Counted from the stretch's first letter, positions 33,527-42,367 are shown. The stretch is DNA of 64,000 nucleotides from Candidatus Eisenbacteria bacterium (GCA_020847735.1 JADLBL010000003.1:1-64000); one strand, 5' to 3'. The notes: generated from the sequence alone by a model not told the origin. Numbers and translations: made by a program.

Positions 33527-35040
33527 GCCTTCTTCTCGACTTAAGGCGCATCCTCCATCCTGCCGATCCGCGCGACGCTCGTCGTTTCGAGCGGATCGCG
33601 CGCCAAGATGCCAGTCCCTACTTCGCTGCACGCCGGGAGTTCGAGAGCCGATTTCGGTGCGCCCGCGCATCGGACCGCATTGTATTTGGCCGCGGACCCA
33701 CGGTCGGTGGCGAGTACAACTGGTTCGGCCTGCCGTTTCGCGATCTCGGCCACGTGTGGATTCATGGAGCAACTGGATCCGGCAAGAGCTTTGCGGCGCT
33801 CAGTCTGATCCTCTCGCTCCTGCGCCGGAGCCGTGCGCGGATCTTCCTCTTCGACTTCAAGCCCGAGATCGCCGATCTCGTCTTGCTCGCCGTTCAGGCG
33901 CTCGTGGCTCGGAGCGAGACGTGGCTGCTCGATGACGTCCAGCTGCTCGATCCCTTCGGCCCGACGCCGCTGCCGCTTCGCGTGACCGTGCCCGAGCCCG
34001 GGGTGCCGCGAAGCGTCCAGGCCCTGGCCCTCGCTTCGAGCCTCGAGGAGACGGTGGCCAGCGAGCTGGGCGTGCGGATGCTGCGGACCTTCGTGTGGCT
34101 TGTGAGCCTGGCCATCGAGTGCGGTTATCCGCTGACGGCCCTGGCGCGGTGGCTGCGTACACCGGGCGTCTTCCAGGAGCTGGCGCTACGTTCCACCGAT
34201 CCGGAGCTTCGCGAGTATGCCGCCTCCAGCTTCGGGCGCGAGCAGCGGGCGTCGCTGGAAGCGATTGCCGCGCGCCTCGACTTGTTGGTGTTCCTGCCGC
34301 AACTGCGCGCGGCGCTCGAGCACCCGGGGTGCATCGATCTGGCCGCGCTCTTCCGTCGGCCCGGGCTCACTCTCGTGCGTCTGGGCGGCGCGCCGGCCGG
34401 AGCGGAGGCGGCCGAGCGGTTGATCGCTTCGCTGCTCATGGGCCTGTGGACGCGCGCCGTGCTCTCCCGCGAGATCACCGAGGGCTCATTGCCGGTGGTC
34501 GGAGTGTTCGACGAAGGCCAGCTGGCGGTCCGGGCCCGCGACGTCGAGCACTTCTCGCGGTTCGCGACGTTGGCTAGGTCCAAGCGCGGGACGCTGGTCT
34601 TCCTCAACCAGCAGATCTCGCAGCTCGACCACGGCTTCGCCCGGGTGCTGCGGACGAACGCCAACCTGGAGATGGCCTTCCGCTCGAGCGCCGAGGACGC
34701 GGCCTCCCTGGCCTCCGTCCTGCCGCTGGCGGTGGGAGAGGGCGCCGAGGCGGCGGATCGTCGCGAACTCGTCCGTACCCTCAGCCATCTGCCGAACCGC
34801 ACGTTCGCGCTCTGGGCCAAGAGCCTCGGGCATGCGGCGCTCCTTCGCTCCCCGCGCATCGATCTGGATGGCATGCGACGTGACGCGGGCCGTATTCCCG
34901 AGAGCGCCGCGCAGGCGCTTCTTGTGGGGACGGTCCCGGTTCGGCAGTTCACCCCGCCGTCGAGTCCATTCCGTGCTCCTGAAGAAGAGGCCGAGGTTGA
35001 AGCGCCCGGACCCGACGATGGCTTCCCGAGCCTTGGATAG
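33523..35040 (+). CDS. VirD4/TraD-like coupling ATPase
   Basis: This 505-aa P-loop ATPase resembles conjugative coupling proteins and HerA/FtsK-like motors. Walker A is GATGSGKS (82-89); a Walker B-like VVGVFDEGQLAV is near 325-336, followed by a FATLARSKRGTLVFLNQQ sensor region. Residues about 100-130 (RIFLFDFKPEIADLV) match the strand after the P-loop. There is no N-terminal membrane anchor; the preceding membrane protein may supply it. Neighbours (replication-relaxation protein, excisionase, integrase) fit DNA mobilisation. Confidence 0.78.
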   Translation: MSLLLDLRRILHPADPRDARRFERIARQDASPYFAARREFESRFRCARASDRIVFGRGPTVGGEYNWFGLPFRDLGHVWIHGATGSGKSFAALSLILSLLRRSRARIFLFDFKPEIADLVLLAVQALVARSETWLLDDVQLLDPFGPTPLPLRVTVPEPGVPRSVQALALASSLEETVASELGVRMLRTFVWLVSLAIECGYPLTALARWLRTPGVFQELALRSTDPELREYAASSFGREQRASLEAIAARLDLLVFLPQLRAALEHPGCIDLAALFRRPGLTLVRLGGAPAGAEAAERLIASLLMGLWTRAVLSREITEGSLPVVGVFDEGQLAVRARDVEHFSRFATLARSKRGTLVFLNQQISQLDHGFARVLRTNANLEMAFRSSAEDAASLASVLPLAVGEGAEAADRRELVRTLSHLPNRTFALWAKSLGHAALLRSPRIDLDGMRRDAGRIPESAAQALLVGTVPVRQFTPPSSPFRAPEEEAEVEAPGPDDGFPSLG

Positions 35041-35049
35041 GAGCGGAGT

Positions 35050-35367
35050 GTGCGTGAAGTACGGGAATTGGCGCGATTCGTCGTCGGAGTCGTCCGCGCG
35101 CTCGTTTGGCTGGTGGCCACTATCTGGCTGGGCGGCCGGGCGATCTGGCGTGGCGCGGACCTGCTCCGTCGCTGGCGCCTCGTCCACAGCGATCGGCTCA
35201 GCTGTCCCCGCGGCCATGAGGTCGTGCTGCTTGGCACGTGGCGCTGCGGCTGCGGCGCCGCCTTCGACGGCTACGTCTTCGCCAAGTGCCCGATCTGCCA
35301 CCGTACCGCCGGCTGGGTGCCATGCACGCGATGCCAGCTGCCTTTGAGGAACCCGGCCCTTGACTAA
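35050..35367 (+). CDS. Membrane-anchored zinc-ribbon protein
   Basis: This 105-aa protein has an N-terminal hydrophobic helix (FVVGVVRALVWLVATIWLGG) and a C-terminal zinc-binding region with CPRG, CGCG, CPIC and CTRC knuckles, enough for two zinc sites. It starts at GTG 35050, 9 bp after the ATPase stop, and its end overlaps the next gene by 8 bp. Role unknown; by position it probably works with the ATPase. Confidence 0.6.
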   Translation: MREVRELARFVVGVVRALVWLVATIWLGGRAIWRGADLLRRWRLVHSDRLSCPRGHEVVLLGTWRCGCGAAFDGYVFAKCPICHRTAGWVPCTRCQLPLRNPALD

Positions 35368-36133
35368 CCAGCACCAAAGAGCGCCGCGCGGGGTGCGCCG
35401 AGGCCGGACTCGCCTGGAACTGACGAGACGCGACCGGGCGATCTTGGGAGCGGTCAGCAGGTTCAGGCTGTGCCGGAGCAGCGACCTGGCGCGGCTCTTC
35501 TTCGGCGCGGCCAGCCGGACGCGAGTGGCCCAGCGGCTTCGGAGCCTGTTCGGGGCGGGCTATCTCGACGTGCGGGTCGAACACCTGGCGGAGGAGAACC
35601 TCCACTCGCTTGGCGAGCTGGGTCGGGCTTGGGCGCGAGCACAGGGGCTGACGATCGGCCGCGTGCCGAGCGGCCGGATCGGCCACCACCTCGACGTCGT
35701 GCGCGCGTGGAGCACACTGGCTGCCGTCCTCGGGCCCCACAACCAGATCCGGCTCGCGCGCGTCCGGCCGGACTGGGAGTTGCGGGAGGCAGGCGGTCAC
35801 CTCGTCGTGCCGGATCTGCTCGTGGAGCTCTCGGCGGCGGGGAAGCGATTGGTCGTGGCGGTCGAGGTCGATCGCGGAACCGAGCGGACACGCGCCTGGC
35901 AGGACAAGCTCGCGCGCTACAGCGCCGTCCACGCCGACCGCGAGGCCCTGCTCGTGGTGATCGCCGCCCCGTCGGTCGTCCCGGCGCTCGAGCGGCTGGC
36001 CAAGCGTGCCTGGCTTGGCCGCGTGCTGGTCGTGGCCGAGGCCGACTGGCCGGAGCTGTTCATCCGCCGCGCTGAGGCCCTTCTCACGGACCCTTCTTGC
36101 AGCAAGAAGGGGGAGGAGGCGGCAAGTGCTTGA
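35360..36133 (+). CDS. Replication-relaxation (MobC-like) family protein
   Basis: This 257-aa protein fits the replication-relaxation family found on plasmids and ICEs. It has an N-terminal winged-helix domain (LTRRDRAILGAVSRFRLCRSSDLARLFF), then a region ending in VVPDLLVEL followed by VAVEVDRGTERTRAWQDKLARY. The latter resembles a PD-(D/E)XK-like core (Asp, then E-x-D, then a Lys-bearing helix). The likely role is binding the origin of transfer or replication. The start is TTG at 35360 with AGGA upstream, overlapping the previous gene. Confidence 0.72.
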   Translation: MTNQHQRAPRGVRRGRTRLELTRRDRAILGAVSRFRLCRSSDLARLFFGAASRTRVAQRLRSLFGAGYLDVRVEHLAEENLHSLGELGRAWARAQGLTIGRVPSGRIGHHLDVVRAWSTLAAVLGPHNQIRLARVRPDWELREAGGHLVVPDLLVELSAAGKRLVVAVEVDRGTERTRAWQDKLARYSAVHADREALLVVIAAPSVVPALERLAKRAWLGRVLVVAEADWPELFIRRAEALLTDPSCSKKGEEAASA

Positions 36134-36225
36134 GATCACGAATCCCCCGCGCTGCTTGGGCGCGGGCAATTGCAGAGAAGAACACGGGCCGGGAGCGTTG
36201 GCTCATGAACTAACCAACGGATCCC

Positions 36226-36540
36226 ATGAAACGACAACTCCTCGGAGGGCTCGGCTGGCTCCTCGCACTGCCGGTGGTCGGCGCAGTGCGACTCGTCTGG
36301 TCCATTCTTCGGCTGCTCGCGGCACAGCGCCCGCAGACGATCCTCATGCTCGTCGGCGTCGGTCTCGTGCTGAGCTTCTCGAATCCGCTAACCGACCAGC
36401 TGGCGCTGGCAGGACTCTGGCCTCCGGAGCCAGGGGTACTGCTACGCGTGGGCTGGGCGGTGGCGGCCGGGGTGCTCTTCCACGGACTGCGCTCGCCGGG
36501 CCTGAATCGACTGCGCCGCCGGCTGCTTCAGCTGGAATGA
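36226..36540 (+). CDS. Small membrane protein
   Basis: This 104-aa protein has three hydrophobic stretches (GWLLALPVVGAVRLVWSILRLLAA; TILMLVGVGLVLSF; VGWAVAAGVLFHGL) and a basic C-terminus. No family is recognised. It lies between the replication-relaxation protein and the excisionase genes on the same strand. Confidence 0.55.
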   Translation: MKRQLLGGLGWLLALPVVGAVRLVWSILRLLAAQRPQTILMLVGVGLVLSFSNPLTDQLALAGLWPPEPGVLLRVGWAVAAGVLFHGLRSPGLNRLRRRLLQLE

Positions 36541-36682
36541 CCGGCGGTCGCAAAGCGTACGGCCGTTCGGCTGGCAGGAACGCCAGTCTGGTTCCGACGA
36601 CCGAGTGCCGTCCGTGGATCGCTCCGGAGGGGACGATCGCGGGTTGGCGCCTCCCGGCCGTGACAACCATTGCAGGTCTCGA

Positions 36683-36967
36683 ATGAGCGGGATCCCGTCT
36701 CGCATCCGAGCGTCGCACGCCGAGCTGCTCGACCTCGGCCCGGCTGGGTCTGTGGAAGCGCCTCAGCTAGCGCCGCAGCGCCCCAGCATCGTCGACGAGT
36801 CGCACCTGCTGACGCTCGGCGATGTGGCCGAGTACCTGCGCGTCAGCCCGCGGACGGTGCGCCGGCTCATGCGCCGCGGCTTGCCTTGTATCCGGTTCGG
36901 GCGCTCGGTTAGGTTCGAGCCCAAGGCGGTTTCTCGCTGGCTCGAAGCGCGTCAAGAAGGAGGCTGA
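36683..36967 (+). CDS. Excisionase-type helix-turn-helix protein
   Basis: This 94-aa protein carries an excisionase/MerR-like helix-turn-helix: LLTLGDVAEYLRVSPRTVRRLMRRG, then IRFGRSVRFEPKAVSRWLEA. It ends 1 bp before the GTG of the integrase gene, the usual xis-int arrangement, and should direct excision of the element by bending attachment-site DNA. The first about 38 residues are a non-conserved extension. Confidence 0.82.
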   Translation: MSGIPSRIRASHAELLDLGPAGSVEAPQLAPQRPSIVDESHLLTLGDVAEYLRVSPRTVRRLMRRGLPCIRFGRSVRFEPKAVSRWLEARQEGG

Positions 36968-36968
36968 C

Positions 36969-37979
36969 GTGCCACCGAGACCGAGGAACTTGGTCAGGAA
37001 GCCGGGGAAGCCGGGCTGGTACTTCCGCCGCAAAGTCGGCGGGCGAACGTTCTGGCGATCCCTCGGCATGGACTACGAGGAGGCGTGCCGCAGACTTCGT
37101 CGATACAGAGACCGCGAGACGGTTCGGCGACCGGACCTCACGGTCAAGAGAGCAGCCGAAGATTGGCTCGAGGCGTACGTGGCTACCGCTCGTCGGCCGG
37201 AAGATCGGCCGCTGGCGGCTCAGCGCGTGCGTGACTACCTGGTCCCGGCCATCGGGCACCTGCTCGTCGTTCGGATCACGGGCGACGATCTCCGACGCTA
37301 CCGGCTCCGGTTGGAGCGGGGGCACTTGTCGCGACAGTCCGTGCGGCACGTGCTAGCCGACTGCCGGTGCTTGTTCCGCTGGTGCGTGGACTCGGGACTG
37401 CTGGACCAGTCCCCGGTCCCGCGGAAGTTCCTGCCGCGGATCCAGGAGCGGCCACCCGATCGGTTGTCGGAGGAGCAGCTGCAGTTGGCCTGCAGTCTGC
37501 CGGACCCGTGGGGCTTCTTCTGCCGGCTCGGTGCCGGGACGGGTCTGCGTTGGGGCGAGCTCCACCGACTCCAGTCTTCGGACCTGCAGCACGGGCTGCT
37601 GGTCATCCATCAGACCAAGAGCGGCAAGGTCCGGCGGGTGCCAGTCCCGAGAAGCCTGCAGCTGGAGATCCGCGGTCGGGTGGGCCGGCTCGTGGCGTTC
37701 AAACACGCGCAGAGCATCAGCGACTACGTGCGTGCCGCCGGCGTCGAGGGCTTCCACGTCCACCAACTGCGGCACACGTTCGCGTGCCGGTGGCTGGAAC
37801 GCGGAGGATCGCTGGCCGCGCTGCAGCAGATTCTCGGGCATGCGTCGATCGTCACGACGCAGCGCTACGCCAGTATCTCGACGGACATGATCCAGCGTGA
37901 GGCTGAGCGTCTTGAAACCGAAGGGGTTCCCCTCGGGGTACCCCGGAACTACGAAGACACTGAGGAGTCAACAGGTTAG
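36969..37979 (+). CDS. Tyrosine integrase of the element
   Basis: This 336-aa site-specific recombinase has an N-terminal arm-binding-like region (KPGWYFRRKVGGRTFWRSLG), a SAM-like core-binding domain (about 50-160) and a catalytic domain with GTGLRWGEL (Arg), HQLRHTFACRWL (H-x-x-R), ILGHAS (His) and TTQRYASI (Tyr). The gene ends 18 bp before the tRNA-Ser 3' fragment, so this enzyme probably catalysed insertion into that tRNA gene. GTG at 36969 is used, next to the excisionase stop; the longer open frame reads into the upstream gene. Confidence 0.9.
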   Translation: MPPRPRNLVRKPGKPGWYFRRKVGGRTFWRSLGMDYEEACRRLRRYRDRETVRRPDLTVKRAAEDWLEAYVATARRPEDRPLAAQRVRDYLVPAIGHLLVVRITGDDLRRYRLRLERGHLSRQSVRHVLADCRCLFRWCVDSGLLDQSPVPRKFLPRIQERPPDRLSEEQLQLACSLPDPWGFFCRLGAGTGLRWGELHRLQSSDLQHGLLVIHQTKSGKVRRVPVPRSLQLEIRGRVGRLVAFKHAQSISDYVRAAGVEGFHVHQLRHTFACRWLERGGSLAALQQILGHASIVTTQRYASISTDMIQREAERLETEGVPLGVPRNYEDTEESTG

Positions 37980-37997
37980 GCGGAAATTTGGGCAGGG

Positions 37998-38055
37998 CTC
38001 GAAAACCGTTAAGGGCGCAAGCCCTTCGAGGGTTCGAATCCCTCCCTCTCCGCCA
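37998..38055 (+). other. attR: 3' fragment of tRNA-Ser(CGA)
   Basis: The fragment starts in the anticodon loop (CTCGAAA, anticodon CGA) and runs through the 3' anticodon strand, long variable arm (AAGGGC/GCCCTT), T-arm (GAGGG-TTCGAAT-CCCTC), 3' acceptor strand (CCTCTCC), discriminator G and CCA. Upstream bases do not complete the anticodon stem and no GGAGAGG acceptor 5' strand is present. This is the displaced 3' end left by integration; crossover probably lies at or near the anticodon loop. Confidence 0.88.
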
Positions 38056-38086
38056 GCCGGCGGCGCCACGGGCGCTGCGAGCTCGC

Positions 38087-38120
38087 CGAACGGACCCGCT
38101 CTCGCGGGTCCGTTCGTTTT
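38087..38120 (+). terminator. Rho-independent terminator of the tRNA-Ser locus
   Basis: A perfect 13-pair stem (38087-38099 with 38104-38116), TCTC loop and TTTT tail lie 31 bp after the tRNA fragment. It is probably the native terminator of the original tRNA gene, now separated from it. From 38121 to 38481 I see no gene or convincing element. Confidence 0.88.
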
Positions 38121-38481
38121 ATCGGAGCGGTCCCCCGAACCGCGCCCGATCGAGCCTGCGGCACACCGCTCCCTGGGCCGGGCCGAGGCCACGGCGTCGC
38201 GAGCGGCCGGAAAGGGGAGGCCGGGACCCGGGAAGGAGCCTGTCCGGGGCCGGCCAGCCCGGGTTCGAGGCCCATCCCGCCGGCTTCGGGTGTTCATTTC
38301 CGACATCCCGGGTGTTAGCCTTCTTGGTCTTGAACGCCGCTGATGGAGCGGCCGGACGGCCGGTGGACTCACCCCCCCGTTGCGCAATGCGCAGGAATCC
38401 GCCCGGATCCGTCCCGAGATCCCGCCGAGGAGGGGCTCGAACCCCTGTCCCGAGGCGGGTGAGCGACCACCTGGAGGCTCG

Positions 38482-39012
38482 ATGCCGCACTCGCGCGAGG
38501 ACCTGGACGCGCTTTTCAGCCAGGCGTACGAAGAGCTGCGGCGCCTGGCCTCGGCGGTCCGGCGGGGCGATCCGAGCGCGACGCTCAATCCGACCGCGCT
38601 GGTGCACGAGGCCTGGCTGCGCATGGCACGTGACCCGGACATCCCGGTCACCTCGGAGCTGCACTTCAAGCGCATCGCGGCGCGCGCGATGCGCCGGGTC
38701 CTGATCGAGGCGGCGCGGGCGCGCAAGGCGGCCAAGCGCGGCGGCGGCGCGGCGCTGGCGACGTTCGACGAGTCGCTCCACGGGCACGACTGCGTGCCCG
38801 ACGAGGTGCTGGCGCTGGACCGGGCGCTGGATTCGCTGGCGAAGCTGAACCCGCGGCAGGCCACGATGGTCGAGAGCCGCTTCTTCGGCGGGCTCGACGT
38901 CCGCGAGACGGCCGAACTGCTGCAGGTGTCCGAGACCACGGTCGAGCGCGACTGGCGCGCGGCCCGCGCCTGGCTCGCGGTCGAGCTGGGCGCCGGCGGC
39001 AGCCCGGCATGA
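38482..39012 (+). CDS. ECF-type RNA polymerase sigma factor paired with a Ser/Thr kinase
   Basis: This 176-aa sigma factor resembles the TIGR02999-type ECF family often found next to TPR kinases. Region 2 has LFSQAYEELRRLASAVRRGD with LNPTALVHEAWLR; region 4 has LAKLNPRQATMVESRFFGGLDVRETAELL and a VSETTVERDWRAARAWL recognition helix. ATG at 38482 follows CTGGAGG. The stop overlaps the kinase start as ATGA, so the two are made together. No anti-sigma factor is adjacent; control by the kinase is the likely substitute. Confidence 0.88.
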   Translation: MPHSREDLDALFSQAYEELRRLASAVRRGDPSATLNPTALVHEAWLRMARDPDIPVTSELHFKRIAARAMRRVLIEAARARKAAKRGGGAALATFDESLHGHDCVPDEVLALDRALDSLAKLNPRQATMVESRFFGGLDVRETAELLQVSETTVERDWRAARAWLAVELGAGGSPA

Positions 39013-41675
39013 CGGGCGGGCCGGGCGCCGAGGCGTGGGAGCGCGTCCAGGCGCTCTTCCACGCGGCACTCGAGCGGCCGGCCGGCGAGCGGGACCTCTT
39101 CCTTCGCGGGGCGTGCGGGAGCGACACGGCGCTGCTCGCCCGCGTGCGCGCGATGCTGGCGGCCGACGAGTCGGGCGGCGACCTGCTGGGCGGTGGCCTC
39201 GCGGCGGCGGCCGGGCGCGTGCTCGCCGGCGAAGCCGGCTCCGCGCTGCCGCGCGCGTTCGGGCCCTATCGGGTGGTGGGCGTGCTCGGCGAAGGCGGCA
39301 TGGGCGTCGTCTACCGCGCTCACCGCGCGGACCTCGAGAGCGACGTGGCGGTCAAGGTGCTGCGCGACGCGACGCTTTCTCCGGCGCGGCGCGAGCGATT
39401 CGCGTTCGAACGCCGCGCGCTCGCGCAATTGAACCATCCCGCCATCGCGCACCTCTACGACGCGGGCACGCTCGACGACGGCACGCCGTGGTTCGCGATG
39501 GAACTGGTGGAAGGGCTGCCGATCACGGATCACTGCCGGGTGAACGCGCTCTCGCTGCGGGACCGCCTGCGGCTGTTTCGCGACGCGTGCGAGGCCGTCC
39601 AGCACGCGCACGCGCACGCGATCCTGCACCGCGACCTCAAGCCGTCGAACATCTTCGTCACGCCCGATGGGCGCGTGAAGCTGCTCGACTTCGGCATCGC
39701 CAAGCCGCTCGAGGCGTTGTCCGACCCGGCCGCGCGGACACGCACGGGACTGCGCCTGATGACGCCGGCCTACTCGGCGCCCGAGCAGGTGCGCGGCGTC
39801 GCGCTCGGCGTGCACACGGACGTCTACTCGCTGGGCGTGGTGCTCTACGAGCTGCTCGCGGGGCGGCTGCCTTTCGATCTCGAGGGCCGAACGCCGTCGG
39901 AGGCGGCCGGGATCCTGACCGGGCAGTCGCCGCGGCGGCCGTCGGCGTTCGCGACCGGCGAGCAGCCGCCGGTGCGCGGCACGAGCCGCTCGGCGTGGAG
40001 CGATCTCGACGTGCTGTGCCTGACCGCCATGCACCCGGACCCGGCGCGGCGCTACCCGACCGTGGACGCGCTGCTGCGCGAGGTGGACCGCTTCCTGGCG
40101 GGCGAGGCGCTCGAGGCGCGGGGCGACTCGTTCGGATATCGCACGGGCAAGTTCGTGCGCCGCCACGCGGCGGCCGTCGGCGCGACGGCGCTCGCGCTCG
40201 CGGTGCTCGTCACCGTGGTGACGTTCTACACGCTGCGGCTCGCGGACGCGCGCGACGCGGCGCGCGCGGAAACGGTGCGCACGCAGCGCATCCAGGGCTT
40301 CATGACCCGCCTGTTCGAGGGCTACGACCCCGAGGCCGGCGTCTCGGACACGCTGCGCGTGGTCACGCTGCTCGATCACGGCATGCGCGAAGCGGACCAG
40401 CTCGCCGCCGAACCGGGGGTGCGCGCCGAGCTCGAGCGCACGCTGGCGGGCGCCTACCAGGGCCTCGGCCGGCTGGACCGCGCCGACACGCTGCTCACGC
40501 ACGCGCTCGCGAGCTCGGAGCGGCTTCCCAGGCGGGACGACGAGGGCGTGATCCGCACCCTCGAAGCGCTCGCGATTCTGCGCGCGGAACAGTCGCGGTG
40601 GGCGGACGCGAAGCGCCTCGCGCAGCGCGCGCTCGAAATGGCGCGCGGGCTGCCGGCTCCGAACCGGGCGCTGGCGCAGGCCACGGGCACGCTCGGGCGC
40701 GTGCTCTCGAACGCCGGCTCCTACGCGGAAGCCGAACCGCTGCTGCTCGAGTCGGTGCGCCTCTACTCGGCGCCGGGCGCCGACGCCGGCGAGCGCGCCA
40801 GCACGCTGACCGACCTCGCCAACACCTACTACTATCTCGGGCGGCTGGACGAATCGGACTCGCTCAATCGCATCGTGCTCGCGGCCACGCGCGCGCGGCT
40901 CGGAGACCGGCACCCGAGCGTCGCCGACAACCTCATCAACCTCGGCGCGATCGAGGACGAACGGGGCCGCCACGAGCAGGCGGAGGGCTACTACCGGCGG
41001 GCGCTCGACATCGTGCGCGGCTGGTACGGCGACGACGGACCTCAGATGGCCTCGCTGCTCACGATGCTGTCGCAGCCGCTGATCGCGATGCAGCGTACCG
41101 GCGAAGCGGATTCGCTGCTGCGGCGCGCGCTGGCGATCCGGCGGAGCGTCTTTGGTCCGCGCAGCCCGTACGTGGCCACGACGCTCAACGAGATCGCCGA
41201 TCTCGCGCTCACGCGCGAGCGCTACGCCGAGGCGGAGTCGAGCTTCAAGCAGGTCGTCACGCTCTATCGCGCGGCCTACGGCCCCCGCCACGGGAGCGTC
41301 GGCATCGCGCTCGCGAACCTGGGCAGCGTCTACATGGGCCAGCATCGCGACCGGCTCGCCGAGGACTGCTTCCGCCAGTCGCTCGCGGCGTACGACGGCG
41401 TCCTGCCAGCGACGCACACCGACGTCGGCATCTGCCGGATCAAGCTCGGCCGCGTGCTGATGCGTCAGCACCGCTACGCCGAGGCCGAAGCCTCCTCGCG
41501 GGCCGGCTACGAGATCCTCCTGCCGCAGAGCGACCCGCAGTCGGGATTCCTGCGCGCGGCCCGCAAGGATCTGGCGGTGGACTACGCCGCGCTGGGCCGC
41601 GCCGCCGACGCCGCCCGCTTCCGGCGCGAGCTCGAGGACACCGCCGCGGCGCGCGCGGCCGTCGCGAGCCGGTAG
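39009..41675 (+). CDS. Membrane Ser/Thr protein kinase with C-terminal TPR repeats
   Basis: This 888-aa protein has a short N-terminal region, a eukaryotic-type kinase domain (about 85-365) with GEGGMG (94-99), invariant Lys 116, HRDLKPSN (207-214), DFG (227-229) and APEQ, a transmembrane helix (about 387-409) and about ten TPR units to the end (AYQGLGRLDRADTLL, NTYYYLGRLDESDSL, RGRHEQAEGYYRRAL and others). The catalytic residues are complete, so it should be active, with the kinase in the cytoplasm and the TPRs outside. The ATGA overlap with the sigma gene suggests it phosphorylates or otherwise controls that sigma factor. Confidence 0.9.
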   Translation: MTGGPGAEAWERVQALFHAALERPAGERDLFLRGACGSDTALLARVRAMLAADESGGDLLGGGLAAAAGRVLAGEAGSALPRAFGPYRVVGVLGEGGMGVVYRAHRADLESDVAVKVLRDATLSPARRERFAFERRALAQLNHPAIAHLYDAGTLDDGTPWFAMELVEGLPITDHCRVNALSLRDRLRLFRDACEAVQHAHAHAILHRDLKPSNIFVTPDGRVKLLDFGIAKPLEALSDPAARTRTGLRLMTPAYSAPEQVRGVALGVHTDVYSLGVVLYELLAGRLPFDLEGRTPSEAAGILTGQSPRRPSAFATGEQPPVRGTSRSAWSDLDVLCLTAMHPDPARRYPTVDALLREVDRFLAGEALEARGDSFGYRTGKFVRRHAAAVGATALALAVLVTVVTFYTLRLADARDAARAETVRTQRIQGFMTRLFEGYDPEAGVSDTLRVVTLLDHGMREADQLAAEPGVRAELERTLAGAYQGLGRLDRADTLLTHALASSERLPRRDDEGVIRTLEALAILRAEQSRWADAKRLAQRALEMARGLPAPNRALAQATGTLGRVLSNAGSYAEAEPLLLESVRLYSAPGADAGERASTLTDLANTYYYLGRLDESDSLNRIVLAATRARLGDRHPSVADNLINLGAIEDERGRHEQAEGYYRRALDIVRGWYGDDGPQMASLLTMLSQPLIAMQRTGEADSLLRRALAIRRSVFGPRSPYVATTLNEIADLALTRERYAEAESSFKQVVTLYRAAYGPRHGSVGIALANLGSVYMGQHRDRLAEDCFRQSLAAYDGVLPATHTDVGICRIKLGRVLMRQHRYAEAEASSRAGYEILLPQSDPQSGFLRAARKDLAVDYAALGRAADAARFRRELEDTAAARAAVASR

Positions 41676-41677
41676 GA

Positions 41678-41703
41678 GCGGGACCGGTTCCGGCCGGTCC
41701 CGC
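41678..41703 (+). terminator. Hairpin after the kinase gene
   Basis: GCGGGACCGG pairs perfectly with CCGGTCCCGC (41678-41687 with 41694-41703) starting 2 bp after the stop. There is no U-tract, so termination efficiency is uncertain. Confidence 0.5.
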
Positions 41704-41731
41704 GCGTCCGACGTCTGCTAACCTGCGCCGC

Positions 41732-42367
41732 ATGTCGCACGTGAACCCGAAGGGCCAGCCGCATCCGCTCGGCTTCTGGGACGAGCGCTACGCCGAGACG
41801 GCCTATGCCTACGGCAGCGAACCCAATGACTTCGTTCGCGAGGTCGCCGATCGCATCCCGCCCGGGCGCGCGCTGTGTCTGGGCGAGGGCCAGGGCCGCA
41901 ACGCGGTCTTCCTCGCGCAGCGCGGGCACGAGGTCACGGCGATGGACCAGTCGCGCACCGGCCTGGCGCGCGCCGAAGCGCTCGCGGCCGAGCGCGGCGT
42001 GAAGATCGCGACGATCGCGGCCGACCTGGCAGGGTTCGCGATCGATCCGCTCGCGTTCAGCGCCATCGTCTCGATCTTCGTCCATCTGCCGGACGCGCTG
42101 CGCCGCCAGGTGCACGCGCGGGTCGCGGGCGGCCTCGTCGCGGGCGGCGTCTTCGTCTTTGAGCAGTACGGCCCGGAGCAGGGCCGGTTCAGGAGCGGCG
42201 GACCCGAAGGCCCCGAGCGCCGGCCGGGCCTCGAGACCCTGCGCGCGGAGTTTCCCGGGCTCGAGTTGGAAATCGCGCGCGAGGTGACGCGCGAAGTGAT
42301 CGAGGGCGTCTACCACACCGGCCTCGCCTCGACGGTCCAGATCCTCGCGCGGCGCCCACGCGCCTGA
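41732..42367 (+). CDS. Class I SAM-dependent methyltransferase
   Basis: This 211-aa protein has an N-terminal FWDERYAETAYAYGSEPNDFV block, motif I ALCLGEGQGRNAVFLAQRG, acidic motif II TAMDQSRTGLARAEALA and a post-II IVSIFVHLP segment. These blocks resemble TehB-like/thiol methyltransferases that detoxify tellurite or other small molecules. The substrate is unknown. ATG at 41732; it stands alone between the kinase and tRNA-Ser. Confidence 0.8.
   Translation: MSHVNPKGQPHPLGFWDERYAETAYAYGSEPNDFVREVADRIPPGRALCLGEGQGRNAVFLAQRGHEVTAMDQSRTGLARAEALAAERGVKIATIAADLAGFAIDPLAFSAIVSIFVHLPDALRRQVHARVAGGLVAGGVFVFEQYGPEQGRFRSGGPEGPERRPGLETLRAEFPGLELEIAREVTREVIEGVYHTGLASTVQILARRPRA

Larger units (their letters stand above)
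1..38055 (+). mobile_element. Right portion of a tRNA-Ser-integrated mobile element
   Basis: The element is bounded on the right by an integrase gene and a partial tRNA-Ser 3' end. No intact tRNA-Ser(CGA) 5' half is present anywhere in the window, so the left end must lie upstream of position 1. Its content fits an integrative or mobilisable element: RuvC-like, Rad52-like and PD-(D/E)XK proteins, RadC, DUF932, a coupling-type ATPase, a replication-relaxation protein, excisionase and integrase. I recognised no canonical relaxase or type IV secretion channel genes, so self-transfer is not shown. Large blocks of cargo (RHS, secreted proteins, an IS element) lie between the recombination block and the integration block. 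Confidence 0.75.

Noticed and set aside
38400-38470. Possible minus-strand tRNA suggested by GGGGCTCGAACCCC near 38433
   Set aside because: Only a T-arm-like sequence is present; no matching acceptor stem, anticodon arm or CCA was found.
37968-41471. 1167-codon minus-strand open frame opposite the sigma factor and kinase
   Set aside because: It is antisense to well-supported genes, is Arg/Ala/His-rich without motifs, and results from high GC with few stop codons.
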